Assembly (NCBI GenBank): GCA_022266195.1 | Contig: WHVY01000001.1 | Location: 8,556,001-8,620,000 of the forward strand | From: Tetranychus cinnabarinus | Lineage: Eukaryota > Arthropoda > Arachnida > Trombidiformes > Tetranychidae | Direction of reading: 5' to 3' | DNA: 64,000 nucleotides | In this document: in pieces, positions 42,101-57,100 of the stretch | Layout of the letters: each line of letters begins with the position of its first letter | How positions within the stretch are numbered: position 1 is the stretch's first letter | Made by a program: the position numbers and the translations under genes | Notes under the pieces: model-generated | The model's input: the letters and a program-made list of their open reading frames with translations, nothing else | Told to the model about the DNA's origin: nothing | Database searches by the model: none

Positions 42101-45100
42101 TTTTTTCTCTATTTCGCTGTTTGATCCCTTAACCTTCACAATCTTTTAAGTCACTTAACCTTAACTTACCTTAACATTATGTTAGCCTGTTATCCAAGGA
42201 TAAGAAGTTTCCTCTTCTACAGATAATTAGTGAGGTAAATAATAGTTTCTTTTGATGTGAGGAAAGGAATGATATCATGAGAAGATGAACAGTAATATAT
42301 AATAACACACTCATCGTCATCATCTTCATCATGATTACAAACCTGTATTTACCAAGAATACATTTGTATGAATGTAAGCCAAACGAATACGAAAATAAGT
42401 TCATCTTAATCAGATTAATATTTCCTCTTTTCTTTCTTCTTGTAATTGTATTTTCGTAAAAAAATGATTGAAAAATATTCCTCACTTTTTTGGCTCTTCT
42501 TAAAGATGCAAAGGGAATGATTAACGTTTTGATCAAGAAACAAAAATAACAAATAGTAGGTAAATATATAAATTGCAAGTTAAACTTGAATGATTTATCA
42601 ACTGATTTTGTATGAGTTACATCAAAATATGTCAAAAGTCGAGTTTAGTTTTGTTTTCATTTCTCAATTTTTACTTTTCCAAATGTCACATTGATAAATG
42701 TTGAATCATTTTTCAATTGACACTTAGAGAGTAAAATTGAAAACTTTTCTTCCCTCAAAGCTGGTCAAATTAGCTGTGCAAAAGAGCCTGAAATTCAACG
42801 TGGAACTTTAGAGTTCAACTGAAACTTATTTCACATTGAAATATTTCAGTTTCATGCTTAATCGAAAGGTGATAAAATAAGTGGTCAGAATAGTAGGACT
42901 TGTGTTTGGTTGAAACGAAAAAGTTAAAAGGTTCAGGTGAAATACTGGTGATACAATTTTGTTGATAATGAGAAAAGTCTGGTTGGAAATTGAAGGCAAA
43001 AAGTTTCCAAGTATGAGGAGAACGATAAAAAGGAGAAGAAAATATAAGACTCTTAAGATGAAATCGCCCGAGGAAGAAAAGAAAGTGTAGATTGAATCAT
43101 TCTTTTTGTCTCGCTTTTCGATCAAAGAAAATGAGTGGAAGATGATGAAAGTTCAATCGACTGTTCTGATGAAAGGAAAAGTAAATTTCACGAGGAAATC
43201 TAAATAGTGATTGACTTTATTTATTGCTTAACTACTAGCCATATTGACCTGAATATTATACATTGTTTCCAATCAAGTTATTAATAGTTGTGATGTCAAC
43301 CTTAATCGAGCTCAGACCATTTATGGTTCAGTCTAACTGGCTACGACCTTTATATTAGATATCTCAAGACATAAACAGTCTCGACTTGATTCGCACTCAC
43401 TCGGGATTAGCTAAGCGTGCTAATGATCAAATCGAAGTCTAAAGCCTTCTAAAATCTCGCATTATCCCATTCACTTTTTCTCGATTGGAACATTGTCTCA
43501 GCATTTTATATTTTTGCGAACAACAAATTCTTAACTTGCTTGGACTTCTAATGTTGCAATTTTAACCAAGGCTATAGTGATTTGTGGTGAAAAGATATTC
43601 CCTAATGCAAAGTAGATTCATGTAAGTTTAACAAGAGCAGTTAATGAATATCAAACTATATCGTGAATCAAAAATTACGAAAAACAATGATGAGGAAGAA
43701 TTGAGATGAAACATTGCTATTATTTCTGATGTTTGTTTTAAATATTATTGATCCAACAAAATGATCTTTTATTTCGACAAATGATGCATCTTTTCAAAGG
43801 TGCTCTAATATTCAATTCAATATACAAATGGTTAAGATTGCACTTGAAGTTTGTCCAAATAAACATTGAATTTTGTTATTTGTTTGATTTGACGCTCAAT
43901 TTTGCTTCCCTAGATTTTTCCTTCTATAAGTGTTGGTTTATAAATAATTGTAGAGTAAATTGTCGTCTTAATCAAGAAGATATTGTTAGCCATAACATAT
44001 TACCAATTCAATTTAGGCTGGCTCAATTGGCTGAAGAGTTGAGCAAAAATTTTCATTTCATTGACCAATTCATTTTCACTTTCCTTGCCACCTTTCCAAC
44101 TCCAAGTTGGTTAAATAATTTAATCAACAACAAATCAAAATGAGCTTTACTCGTAAAGATATTGCAATGATGGTAAAAAAGGAGTGGAAGTTATTATTAC
44201 ATTATAACAGAAAAGTTATCAAATTGACAAAATGTCAAGTGCATGTAATTGGGAAAGTTGGTAAAGAGAAAAGTGATTCAATCATTTTGACCATCTTTCA
44301 ACGGGAAAAGCTTGTTCAATAAAGTACACGAGAATTCATTCAAAAGACAAAAACAGGGAAAAATAAATATTTTCATCAAAATTGGTTGGTTCAAGAGTAA
44401 GTGTTATATTACTCATAAACTTGCAACAAGTTGAAACAAAATCACGAACTGATCTAATCAAGTTGAACCTGAGACACCTGTACATCTAGGTTTACTTAAA
44501 AGATCAAGTTGGGCTTCAATTTTTACTTTTAAACTTTCATCCAATTCAATTAACACATCATAAAAAGTATGAAATTATCTTGTTTAGCTTGACCTGAGAA
44601 CCTAGGGTCTAGGTTAATGTAGGAGTACAATGTTCTGGTAAGCTTTTCAGATAATTTAATCATCACTCCTAGAATAGATTTGATGTAGCGCATGACCTGG
44701 TCTAAGTTGATTTGACCCAAGACGCCCTCATGTCATGTTTAAAAGTTGGAGTTAACTTTGACTTACGTGAGCTCCAAGTGAGACAAAGTGAGCTCAACCT
44801 AGGAAAGTTTCCCATCTGCACAGTCAATCCAAGTCTTGTGGCTCATACAAACTAGAAAGAGTGTAAAACCAGAAAACACAGATTTGTTTTCCTCTGCGTT
44901 TTATGCGTTTAACGCAATTATTTTCATCCAAGCAGAAGTATCAATGCCTGATTCCACTATATTTGTCATAAATTTTGTTTAATTTTGAAACTAATTGTTA
45001 GCTCAGTGGTTAAAGAGTTGGCAAAGTTAGAAAGGATTGATCAAAAGATCCAGACTGACTTCTGTGGCTAAGATGCCTGGCTTTCAACTGGGTGACTGGC

Positions 45101-48100
45101 GAAGGTCGACTGGCTAGGTTGATCTTAACACTTGGTTAGACTCGAGTTGAGCAACTTGAATTAAAGACCAACTTAAAATTTAAAATAGTTTCATCTTCAT
45201 TTGTTGAGGTTAACTAATTCAATTACTTTGACTTCATACAGACTAAAGTTTTACTCTCATGTCAACAATTTGATTAATTTGATTAAATTAGAAAGTTTGG
45301 TTTTGTCTAATTTTTTCACTCATTTCCCATTATCAACTTGAAAAGTTAAATTATTCATGATTTTGGGTGAATCAATTAATAAAAGAACAACTTTGATTTT
45401 GAAAAATCCATGAGAATAGAAGAGACGGAAAAAAGAGTAAAATTTGTCAAATAAACTAACCTCAATTTTTGAACAATATGTAAATGATTCCTAATCAACT
45501 TCAATCTTTATTATCTTGTTGCAAGTTCAGAAAAGGATAAACAAAGAATTGAACTTTCAACATGAATTTTGATACTATTGATCATTTGTTGATTCAATTA
45601 TTCACCATTCCAAATGAACAATATTTACTTGCAATTAGCAATTGTCATCTTTATGATACAACTAAAGCCAAGGCACAAAAAGACTCCCAATGAGACTTGG
45701 AATGAATTCAAAGGAAAAAAAAGTGAAAAGACTTTTTCAATTTTCCATTCTTCTCTTTACTCGCAAAATTATTGGTAATGATGCTGATAATTATAAACTG
45801 ACTAAGCAATTCGCAGTTGGCAACAGCTTGAGTTTCAATTTTTCATTTCACTCTTTTTTTGCTTCTTTTTTCTCATCTACAATTATCATTTATGAATATG
45901 AATATTTGCCTTTTTGGTTGTGCATTTTTTTGCACCCAAAAACTGGATGATGATTTTTGCAACTTTTTGTGCAAAAAACTTTTCTCACTACAAACCCGAG
46001 TTGAACATGAAGATAAACAGATACAGATGATTGTGACAGAATGCTAAACTGTAAAATCACTTTGCTCAGCAAATGCGCCATTTCCTAGTTGAACTTTTTC
46101 TCTCTCTTCACCTTCCATTCAGATTTTTATGCTCATCAACTTTTGTGGCAAACCTTTTCTTTCTCTGGGTTAACTTGTTCTAATTAACCAGATTAACCAT
46201 TTTACAAGACTAAGCATTTCATTTGTTTCATTTTCCATTTGATATTCTGTTGACTGGGAGGCAATATTTTTTTTCTCATGAGTTTCAATGTTTTCTTGCG
46301 ATAGAATGGGGAAAAAAAGTTTGCTGAGTAATAATTTTTGATTGATAACAAAATATTGTTTAGCTTGACTGGCAAGGATAAAGCTGATTGGAGAAACTTA
46401 AAGACTGTAAAAGGGAGGGAAACTCGGAGGATAACTGTTGTCGAAATGGCGCATTTAATTAACTGTGAATGAATGGGTCTTCAAATAATATGTGAATACA
46501 TTTGAAACTGAAGCTGGATTTGTGTGTGTAATAAGTCAACAGTGAAAATGGTTATCCAGGAAATTAAATGTATCGAAGGAAATGAGGGTTCAATTGGAGT
46601 GTTGAATTGATAAAAATGGGGATTTATAGCGGATGGATAAGTTGGAGTTAAATCGCAAGTGAAAATGTTCATCAATGAAAATGATGATAATGATGAGAGA
46701 AAGTGAAAAAAGGAAAGGTTTGATAATGAGGTGAAATTGGGATGATAAAGGGAGGATACTTTGGGAGGTAAAAAACAAAGGTTCACTGGGAGTAAATCCG
46801 TTGCAAGGTGAATGGGTAAAGTAGAGGTTTGGTTTGTGCTGAGGTTGAGCTCAGTTTGGTTGCAAGGTGAGGTAAACTTGATGCTACTCAGTCAAGGCCT
46901 GCAAGTTGGTAAAGTATATTAGAGGTTCAGTAGAGCGAAACTTGACTCGTAGGGAATTGACTGTACAAAGTCAATGGCTCTTGTTAATGAAATTTAATGC
47001 AACACGAAATCCTTTTTTCAGTTGTTGGCTCCTTCTCATTGTACCAAAAGTTTATTGTCAATATTTTTGTTGGCCTTTCTTTTGGCCAAAATCGTGAAGA
47101 AATGTTCAATCCTTGTTTGCTCATTTTTATCCAGTTTCATTCAGAGTTAACTATGTGAATCAAGATTGTGTGATTTAATATGCATAAATTGAAAAACCAG
47201 TTATTGACCATTTATTATGATAATCATTTCTCTACTTTTGTCATTCTCTCGTTGACATGAGTTTATCAAATGGAAACATTTTTTTATTGCTTTGCGCTTT
47301 TCAGATCAATACTGTTTATCAGGTTGACATCAATTTTCCAATCATTATCATTGCCATTAATCAACAAAAATTGCCTTTACTTTCATGTTTACCCAACAAT
47401 AAACGCTAAACAAACAATAACATTTGTTTTTTTGGTTGCTTTTTCCTTTTCCTTTTATGAATATTTCAGTGTTGCTTGACGAGCAAATTGAATCTCTGAC
47501 CATTTCAAGCATCAAAAGTTGTTCAATCTTGTTACCACAATTTACTCAAATCGAGATCAACTTCTGATTGGAAAATCAACTTTTCCAACTCTAATGTTCC
47601 AATGTTAATCACACTTATTTTCATTGAATTTATTATATAAACCAATTGATTCACTTGATTTGTTGCAACTCTGATTTCTGAAGGAAAATCTGTTGTCCAA
47701 TTGGTTCAGATAAGTGTAACTATAAAATGATTAACTGAACAAATGTTAACATCTCAATTGGGTCCAATTAAAGGAGAAATAAATTTTAAAGTAAATAGCA
47801 AAAGCAAAAAAAGGAAATCTTTTTTGTCTCATTTTCTCATTTTCTGTTCAATTCTGTAAAATTGTGTGTTCAATTTCCAGGTAAAAAGTCAATGATGATG
47901 ATGATAAGAAAGGTAAAAAACTTGAGTGAATACACATTTAAATAGAGAAAGGAAAAGCGAGTGATGGAAAAAACTGGGAAAAAAACTAAAAGTAATAAGA
48001 ATAAAAGTGAATAAAGAAAATGTGAAATAATGATATTTAATATTGCAAAGTTTCATAAATTCATGTATTCAATGATGAACCTGAAATAAGTGTAAAAATA

Positions 48101-51100
48101 GCATCAACTGTGTATACACCTAAAATGTACACCTTAGTGTTCAACCTTTTATCTCAATTCAGGTAACAACTTTTCTCTTTCCTTTTATTCATTTGTGAAA
48201 TGAACTCAATTGTCAGTTGAACTGAACTTTACTTGTTTTGCTTGAATTTTTTTATTCATTTACTTCTTTGGACTCTACAAGGGAAGGTTAAAGATACTTT
48301 TAATATTCACCAGCAACACATGAAAATGAACTTTTTTTCATTGAAATTGTTTCCATCAAGACTTGGATGCTAAGAAGCAAAGTTGGATTTAAACTTTCTT
48401 TTTTTAACTATTCATATTCAAAGTATTTGGTGAAAACATTCGTAATTATAACCTGACAAATGAATTTAATTTGCATTTCGTTATCAATTAGTTGGCTATA
48501 GATGAATGCAAATTGAGATGAGAAAATAATTGTTTGTTGAAAAGTTCTGAGTTTTTCTTTTCAGACCAAGGTTTACAAGTTGATAAGACAATAAGAGCAC
48601 AATGTTTGAAAGGAATGTCGAGTTTTTCTCATTTTTGCATTTCTATTTGCATTTTATTCTTAAATTTTAATTTCTATTTTTGTCTTTTCCAGATTCACCC
48701 ATTTGCAAACCTGGACAACGTTTTGTCTACGCAACTGCTCGTAATGAAATGATTACGGTAACCTGTGACATGGATGCCGATCCAAGTGACCTTTCATTCA
48801 AATGGCGCCTCAATACAACTTCAATTTCAACGATCATTGAAGGATTCTATTCCAATGGTTCAACCAGTACAGTTCCTTACATGGCCAAAAATCGATACAG
48901 TTATGGGCTACTTCTTTGTTATGCGGAAAATGAGATTGGACCTGTTAAAGAACCTTGTATTTTTCAACTCATTCCAGCAGGTAAAGTTTACCTTTTGCTT
49001 GTGCCTGTTCATTTTGAACCAAATTTTCGATTCAGCATTTTCACACCATTTCATCGAAGTTTCAAGTGAAAGAATGCAAAAAAGCAATTTGACGAGTAAA
49101 AGTTTAGCAATTGATTTTTATTTAACACTCGAGCTTTCATCAGTTAATGCGAAATCACAATAAAATGAATATACTTGTATGACCGAGCAACAACTTTTTC
49201 AGAACTGTTTAGATGCACTTAGCACATGCTACTGGCCATCTTATTTGATCACGCAAAATGAGTTACTCGGATTGAGAAATTACTAAATTAAATCTAAAAA
49301 ATGAAAAATAAAAAAGTTCAAACTGAATTCGTGCAACTGCAGGCGAAAATTGAATAGTCTGAATTTTGTGGTTTTCATGACTGGTGACTTGAAATGAAAT
49401 CGACTAGAAAAGTAAGTTCATTTTACTTGAGAAGTTCTGAAAATTCAAACTATTAGATTTGTATTACTATCAAAATTATAGAAAGTTGTTGACGAAAACA
49501 TTTCATATGTTCATTTACAGTTTTGACAATGACTTTTTCAATCAAGATAATCGCTCACTTCATTTGCCAGAACAAATTCTCCCTTTTCATTGGTCCAGAA
49601 TTTTGATTCTTCTCACTTTGTTTTCATATTTGCTCTTTTCACTTGAACCAAGACTTTTGTTTGAAGACTTGAAATGCTCGCCTTGTTTAACGAGTAAAAT
49701 TGGATTCGTTTATTTCACCTTTTCTGTTTGTCTCGAGTTTTAATCAATACCTTTGAGATATTACAATATTTATTAGTTGAACACAACATTTTCACTGTAT
49801 AATGATGCTAGAAAATGTTGGATGAATTGTAAAGATAATGATAGTGACATAATGACTTATCATGTTGAACCAAAATTATCATGTATTGCACTTCAATATT
49901 TATATCATTTAGCTAGGAAATTAATTATAAACTTTAATCGTGATTTACATAAGTCAATGTTGATTTAATTGATTTTGAGGGCAAATAATTGCTTTCACTG
50001 TTTATATTTCCATTTATGATCAGCTTTTTGTTTGTCCCTTTACACACGTGCCTTTACACCCAACCCAATACATGTAAAGGGCCAGTGAAAAGGGTCACCA
50101 TTTGAACACAAGTTGCTCACCAATCAGGTTAAACTCGAGTTCCATCAAGCCAAACAAAATCATGTTTAAAGTTACCTGACTTGAAGTATAATGAGAATAA
50201 AAAATAAAATTCATAATTATTTACTGTTTAAGTGGTTTTTCATCTGTATCTTTTATTAATGTTGATTGTCCGAGAGGCAGAAAACCTGAGGCATTCAAGC
50301 GTCCACTTCATGCAAACAATTCAACCATAAATTGCGGCGAAAAGAAAAATTTGAGACGGTAAATGAAAACATGATGAAAATTTTCTTTTCCAGAAATCAC
50401 TCATTTTCTAATTATTAATTGCAATGAAAAGGAGTAAATTCATATAGTATTTAAATAGATTAGCAAGATTTTCAGCCATCATTTCGCAGATTGAAGAACC
50501 ACAGGTTTGAAACCTCAAAGTCATTCAAGGTCATTCCGTTATTTGACCTCTAACTGACATTTGAAGGTCATTTTTAAGAGTAAAAAAATTTTCAGATTAG
50601 TTGATGTTTTTTACAAGTTATACCGATAGAAAGATAACCGAATTTTTTTAAAACCAATTGATTAGTTGAAGGCTATGGTCATACTTATATCTTATGGTCA
50701 GCATGAGTTATTAACATTTAAAGACATTAAACTCTGAAAATTTTGCAATCTCAGGAAATGGCCTCCAAATGTCAGTTTTTAACCTATCAAGAAGTTATCA
50801 AAACTAATACGAGTTGCAAATTATCAGTTTGGCCCAATATTTTCTTACGCTACACATTCAATTATTAACATGTTCAAAATACTCATAAATGATACTCGCT
50901 AGCATCTCCTGAATCTATAGTTGCACAGGTTTCTGAAGCTAATCACTCATCATCTAAACCTTTGTTAAACAACTTGTTAATCTTGCTCATTGGCTCTAAA
51001 AGGGATTTCAGTTGATGATTAAAATGGTTCATTAAGTTGATCATTATAACAAATGTCAGAGAAGGAAAAAAATGTAACCTTTTACTTTCTAATTAAACTG

Positions 51101-54100
51101 ATTATCGGATTTTTCCGTTTTTATTCAATTAAAATCATTAGAAATTCATTAAAATTTAGAAAAGATAAGAAAATTATGTAAACGATCAACTGAAATCTAT
51201 TGATTGAAGTGTTTCATGGTAGAGAGGAATAAACACAAAACTTTCTTGGTGCCAAGATTGGCAATCATGAATAATATAGAAAAGTTTGGATAATGATATT
51301 TATCAATTTTTATCAAATTACATGAGATGGAATTGATTTTCTTTTCACATTTTCTCTTCTCTCACACATTTTATCCTTTTTCTTGTTTTTACCTCTTCAT
51401 TTTATCCAACAGACTCATTGACATGATTAATTAATGAGTTAATTGCATGACGATAATGATGATGAGAATGTATAAAAACTAAAGTGAGATGAAAATGTTA
51501 TAACAGAAGATGAAGATGCAAAGAAGAATAATGAATTAGGTTTGAATGAGTTTGACATTCCAAGGTATTTATCATGTCGACCTAATTTCAATATCATGAT
51601 TGCATAATTGATGAGTAAAACTGTTATAATGCAAGTTGACGAAAAATTTATCAATTGCATTGATGATCATGTTTTAATCTTGTAAGTTCATCTTTTGTTG
51701 CAACAAAATTTCACTACAATCTGCGAAAAAAATGAGATCTTTTTTGTTGAAAAACACGAAAGCCTTTGAAACAAACTGCAATTTCTCGATTCATTTGAAT
51801 GCTGCTGTTGCTGGGAATAATGTAAATATTATCGCAAGCTGTGGTTGCAAGTATTATTGACACTTGAACATTTTATTTACAAAATGAATTCCAAAAATGT
51901 CAACCAAATCAATTTGATGAAAGACATTTTTCGACTGTCAGCTGAAACTCTCATTGAATATCATTGATATTTTGTTTCAAGTGAACAATAACAATGATAA
52001 CTGGGAAGGAAAAGATAACTCGTCATCTTTGTGTATTCATCAATTAATTGATAAATGTTATTCATATGCATATGTGTCAAAATGCTGAATGGAATAATTA
52101 TATTTGCCTTTTGCTTTTCTTTCTTTCTAATAATTTTCCTTGATTCAATCCTGTCCATATGTTGACTCATGTTTTTTTTTCTTGTTATTTCATCAGGTCC
52201 ACCGGATAAAGTATCTAATTGCATCAGTAATCATTCAATGTCAACTCTGTTTATTGAATGTTTGCCAGGTGATAATAATGGTTTAACCCAAAGTTTCCAT
52301 GCTGAAGTGTTTAGTGGATTCTCTTCAAACCTTGAGCGAAACTTGACCAATCCCAAAAAGCCAGCCTTTCTTATAAGCGACCTTATACCAGGATCGACTT
52401 ATATTTTTCACATTTATGCTTCCAATGCCAAAGGTCGATCCCACTCGTATCGGTTAGTGGCAACTACTCTGGGTGAACCGGAGAAACAAATGAGTCAAGG
52501 TAAGAGTCGAGCCAGTCAAGGCAATAGTCAAACCCAAATGGTCGAGTCTTGTTAGCATCAAAATACTCAACACAGTCCGACCCTTGATCGAGACTAGAGT
52601 TGATCCGGTAAAGGTGATGCTTAACCGTTTGAGTTGCCTCACTCAACTGCTTCTACTTGACGTTAGACTTGAACTTGGATCAACAAGTTCACCATCATCC
52701 AACTTTTTAACAGTTTTTGGACAGATTTTCTTCTTCTTTGCCTGCAATTTTCACACATTAATTAATAATAATCAAGAGATTAATTGGTCTCAATTAAATG
52801 TTGATGCCAGCTGAAAATGATATATTTATGTTGCCAATCAAAGTCAACTTTTCTGTATGAAAGACATGAGGAAATCAAGAAGGTTTCCTTCAATCAAAAT
52901 GAATTTGCTCAGAGAATTGGGAATCTTTGATAATCAATGGTAATAAATGTCTTGGTGTTTTAATTTTTTTGATTCCTCCATCAAGATAGAGCATATATAA
53001 TTCATTATATTTGACTGTTTGTTGCAATGGCAAGCAGAAGGCGAAAAAAAAGTCAGAGACACAATTGAAAACAATTTGTTTAATTTGATTGCAATTGAAG
53101 AGGATAAATGATTTACAGACTAAATCCTTTTTCAACTCTAAACAAGTCTATTGCCAAAATCAAGGGGTTACACATTCAATAAATCAATTGGGTTAAAGTC
53201 AATATAATCTGGTTCACTGTCAAGGTAAGCACTGGAAATACACAAAAGCAAATCAGAATTCGGTATTTCTTGTTTCAATTTTTTGTGTTGCCCTCAATAA
53301 TCATGAAAAACCATCATGTTTCTCAGAATCTTTTTATGATGATAATGAAGACGAGAGAGAGAGAGAAAGATGATGATGATAAATGAAAGAGTAAAAAAAC
53401 CAAGAGTCAACACAATAGCAACAGGAATCGAGAAAAAGAAAAATAAAGAACCTTCGGTTTAAGTAAACAGAAAAGGTTTTTTTCTTTCTCTTCGTTCTTC
53501 TGTTTAACCAAAATAATAAGAAAAGTTGAAAGAGAGCGAAAAAATCATCATCAGCATGAAAGAATTGAGAAATGTTGAGCCCTTCTTTCAGAATAAGATG
53601 ATGATTGTAATGATGATCAACAAAAACAGAGGAAACAATGAAATGTAAAGGACAAAAAATAACAAACAAACAAATCTTGACTTGAAGAAAGTTATGGATA
53701 AAAGGAAACATGAATTTTATTCTTGGCCGTTTACTTTGGACAATAAAATAACCCATCAGATCATAAGGAGTTAACAATCCATGAGCATGTAAGCAGAGAT
53801 AAATATCGAGTGAAAAGTTCAAGTTGCATTCAAAAATAGCATTCAAAGCAAGGAATAAGTAAAGACTAAAAGCGTAAAATCGAGATCTCACAGTGTCCAG
53901 CTTTAACTAGACATACTGTTGATAACAGCGCAGTCGGCTTTCGACTAAAGATCTTGCAGTTTTCATTCAGTATAAAATTGATCATGGTCACATCATCAGA
54001 ATGTTTATTCAGAAAATTCACTATAGAACAGGTTGGATTATTGACTGAATAAATCAGTAAACTTTGAGCCACACCAGAGAGTATATAAAATTGACTCAAG

Positions 54101-57100
54101 CATCTTAGTTGAAACATTGTGTTTCGAACTTTTACCGAAATTTCTTTCCAAAATGTAACTTTCAGATGAGCCATGAGAATGAAAGCTTGTAAGAACTGAA
54201 AGTTTTGGAATTGCGAAAAAGAACTTTTCCATTGAAGTTTGAAAAAAAGATTTTGACAAAATGATAACAAAAGTTGATCGTTAATTGATTGTTGGTGAAG
54301 CAAAATGTTTGAACTATCAATGGAAAGTTATTGAGTTTCATTAGCATTATTTTGACAGGAATCTGTTTAATAGCATTCAGTTAAAGTTGAAATTGATTTA
54401 GAAAAGGTAAAAATAGCTTGAAATCAGTTTAAAATCAATAGAACAACAAAGATGTATTAAAATTAGCTTTTACCCAATATTGTCACATCCAGATTATCAT
54501 GTCAACATTTAATGATACAAAGTATCCAAAGGCAATAAGTTTAAACTCGACTTTGGCGTATTTTCATCAACTTTACCTTTCCATTGAGGCAATGAAAATT
54601 TGATATTTTTCTCATTCTCTTTCACTCCACAGAAAGCATTGACCAAGTAACCTTTGGTCCAATTTTTGTATCATTAATCGGATTTGTAGCAATACTGGTC
54701 ATCATATCAATCACAATAATATTATTTTTACGGAAACGTTCACATCGACGATTTAGTTCAATCAATGGGCAAGGTAAGAAAATACAGTGAAAAATAGGAA
54801 CAGAAAATTTTTCATTTTTGACCATTTTTTCAAATCTTTTCATATTTTCATCTTTGTGTTCAAAACATCAACTAATAAATTGCCTTTTCAATAATGTTTC
54901 TTCATTTGCACATCAATTCAACTCGATTGTTGCTCTTTTGGATGTTCCCTGACAGTTGAAGTCAGTGTAAACTCGGATCATTCCAAGTAAGTATCAAAGC
55001 AACAAATGAAATGACAAAATCCATCATTTGACTCAGTTGGAGTCGATCCATCATTATTAACCAGTTTTCATGAAATGGTTAAATTAAATTTCGATTCCAA
55101 ATGAAAAGAAATCTTTTTCAAAATTTTCTTTCTCTTCGAGAAAAATGTTGACCAAAGCTCGACACGTTTTGCCACCATTGATGAACCTTTATCACTCTAT
55201 TCCAATCAGATTCAACAACATTTCTCCCGGAAACAAACCTTTGAATGGATCAGAGACTCGAAAGTTGAACAACGTTTCAAGTGCCTTGGACATTGAGTGT
55301 AAGTTTACAGAATGCAAAATGCAATAAATTGTCATTTAAAAAAGTGATAAAATTGACATCCCAATTGAGGTCAAATAGTGTCGTTTGTTGCATGAAAAAA
55401 TGGTTGTCATTTCGAAGAGAAAAAAGTGTTTTCTCAAAAATAAGGTAAGATTAATTGTACCTGTGCATGTTCAACATTTACATAAAGTATTAATAAAGGT
55501 TGATCATCTGGAAATGTTAACAATTTTACCAGCAAATGATTTATGTCAATCGCAATCTTACGATCCTTTGTTTTACCTCTTTTAGTTTCAATCATTCAGA
55601 CTGAACAATTGTTGTTGTTTGCCTGTTAACAAATGAAAAATGTTTATCCTGACAGATTAGCTGAGTTTATATATATTTTACTCCGTTTTTATCTTGTACA
55701 CTTTCCAGGTCCTGAAAGGAACTCATTTTTTAAACATTTTTCATGGGTTAGACAAGACAGGGTAAAATGGTGAATCGAGAAGAAACTTTAGATAACATTT
55801 CAGGCCTTTTCTTTTTTTCGACTTTTCCTTCTTTTCTCTCTTTCTCAACCTTCTTTTTTCTTACTCTTTTTCCCCAGATTTACCATGTTTCTGCAATCTT
55901 CTGATATATACTTTTACCGTTCATCATTTTATATTTGAATCTCTGAGTAGCTTTTTTTGCTTCTCTTTCCATTTATGTATCATTGATGTTACTTGAGCGC
56001 ATTATCCCAAAGACAAGATTAATAGCAATTCAAATTGAAAATCATCTTTGCTTTGTGATCAAGAAAAATGATTGCAACTATTGAATTATTATCACTATAA
56101 TAATCATCGGTGAAGAGTATTTTTGGGTAAAAGATAATTCAACAGACTTTAAACTTTGATTTGTAATGACAAACATGAGAAACTGTCAATTTTATTCATT
56201 CATTTCGTTTACAACGTTTATCAAGTTCTTCAAGAGATTTAGTTGGGGAGTGAAACAGGGAGTTATTTTTGGAGTTGTGATTCTCAACTGAACAATTAGG
56301 CGCATTTCAAGCGTTTTAGATCAGTTAAAGAACATTTTTAGCTAAAGAGATTTTCAAAGTTTTGGAAATTGATTTAAATCAGTAAATTGTCGAGAGAAAT
56401 ATTAAATTATGAAGTAGTCCTCTCAGATAAAATGAAATCAAACAATAAGAGCAAAGGAAATAATCTGTTGAGGTTACTCAAAATGAAATAATTAAGATCT
56501 GAAAACTTATGATCACAATAATTATTCAAGTTTATTGAAAATAAAAGGTTGGATTGTCTGTGGTTGAAAATATAAGTAAAAAGAAAAGGAAAATAAATTC
56601 TAGTCAGGTGACCAGATATTAATGTTAAGTGACGGACTTGAGGGTTAGCTAGCAAGTGATGTTTTGGATGTATGTTTAAGCATAGGAAGAAGTTTAGTTG
56701 ACCGTGATTGGTCGATAGTAAAAGCGTACTCAACGAGGACTCAAGTTAAGTTAAGTAAGATTTCCAAGAAAAGTTAAAATCTGGATACAATGTGTTAACA
56801 AAGGAAGATTTCTAAGAAAACGGTTTCTAGGAATTGGTAAACATGTTGTTAACATAAGTTTTAAGTCTAATGAATAGTATTTTTAATAATAAGAAACATT
56901 TGATAATCCTTTGAAGTTCTTGTCGAAGGAAATATTTGTTTTGTAGAGTAAAGGCTTCTGTGCAAATATCTTGCTTTGTAAAAGTCTCAATTTTTATTCT
57001 TGTAGTTTCAAGTTTTGTTATTTTTTTGAAACCTTATTTGACCCTGTCTAAATCATGCCAATAAAATGCAAATAAATGAAATATTTATTTAATAATGCCA

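Larger units (their letters stand above)
30352..48692 (+). other. Intron 6 of the side-like gene (18341 bases)
   Basis: GTAAGT to TTCCAG, between Ig4 and Ig5. Contains the 203-bp-period duplication, the SINE-like stretch, repeat-like patches near 36540-36960, and a less AT-rich stretch at 40980-41480 with a TATATAAA at about 41159. No nested gene can be supported. Confidence 0.85.

Noticed and set aside
42177..42635. 152-codon minus-strand open frame
   Set aside because: AT-driven hydrophobic and Lys/Arg mixture without domain features; a chance frame in AT-rich intron.
43748..44322. Two overlapping plus-strand frames (131 and 60 codons)
   Set aside because: Low-complexity composition typical of AT-rich DNA, no splice-site support and no recognisable motif. 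The ATGA overlap looks operon-like but the genome is eukaryotic.
48565..48620. Candidate extra exon just before Ig5 (GLQVDKTIRAQCLKG)
   Set aside because: It has a good acceptor and an Ig-B-strand look, but no usable donor in the needed phase. The true Ig5 exon at 48693 already joins Ig4 perfectly.
53334..53891. 185-codon minus-strand open frame
   Set aside because: Rich in Phe, Leu, His and Ser runs from GAT/AGA simple repeats read backwards, with no domain pattern. It lies wholly inside a well-defined intron on the opposite strand.
55161..55298. Alternative start of tail exon 11 after AAAG at 55160
   Set aside because: In the phase required by exon 10 it reaches a stop codon just before the donor, whereas the acceptor at 55140 stays open and matches both neighbours.
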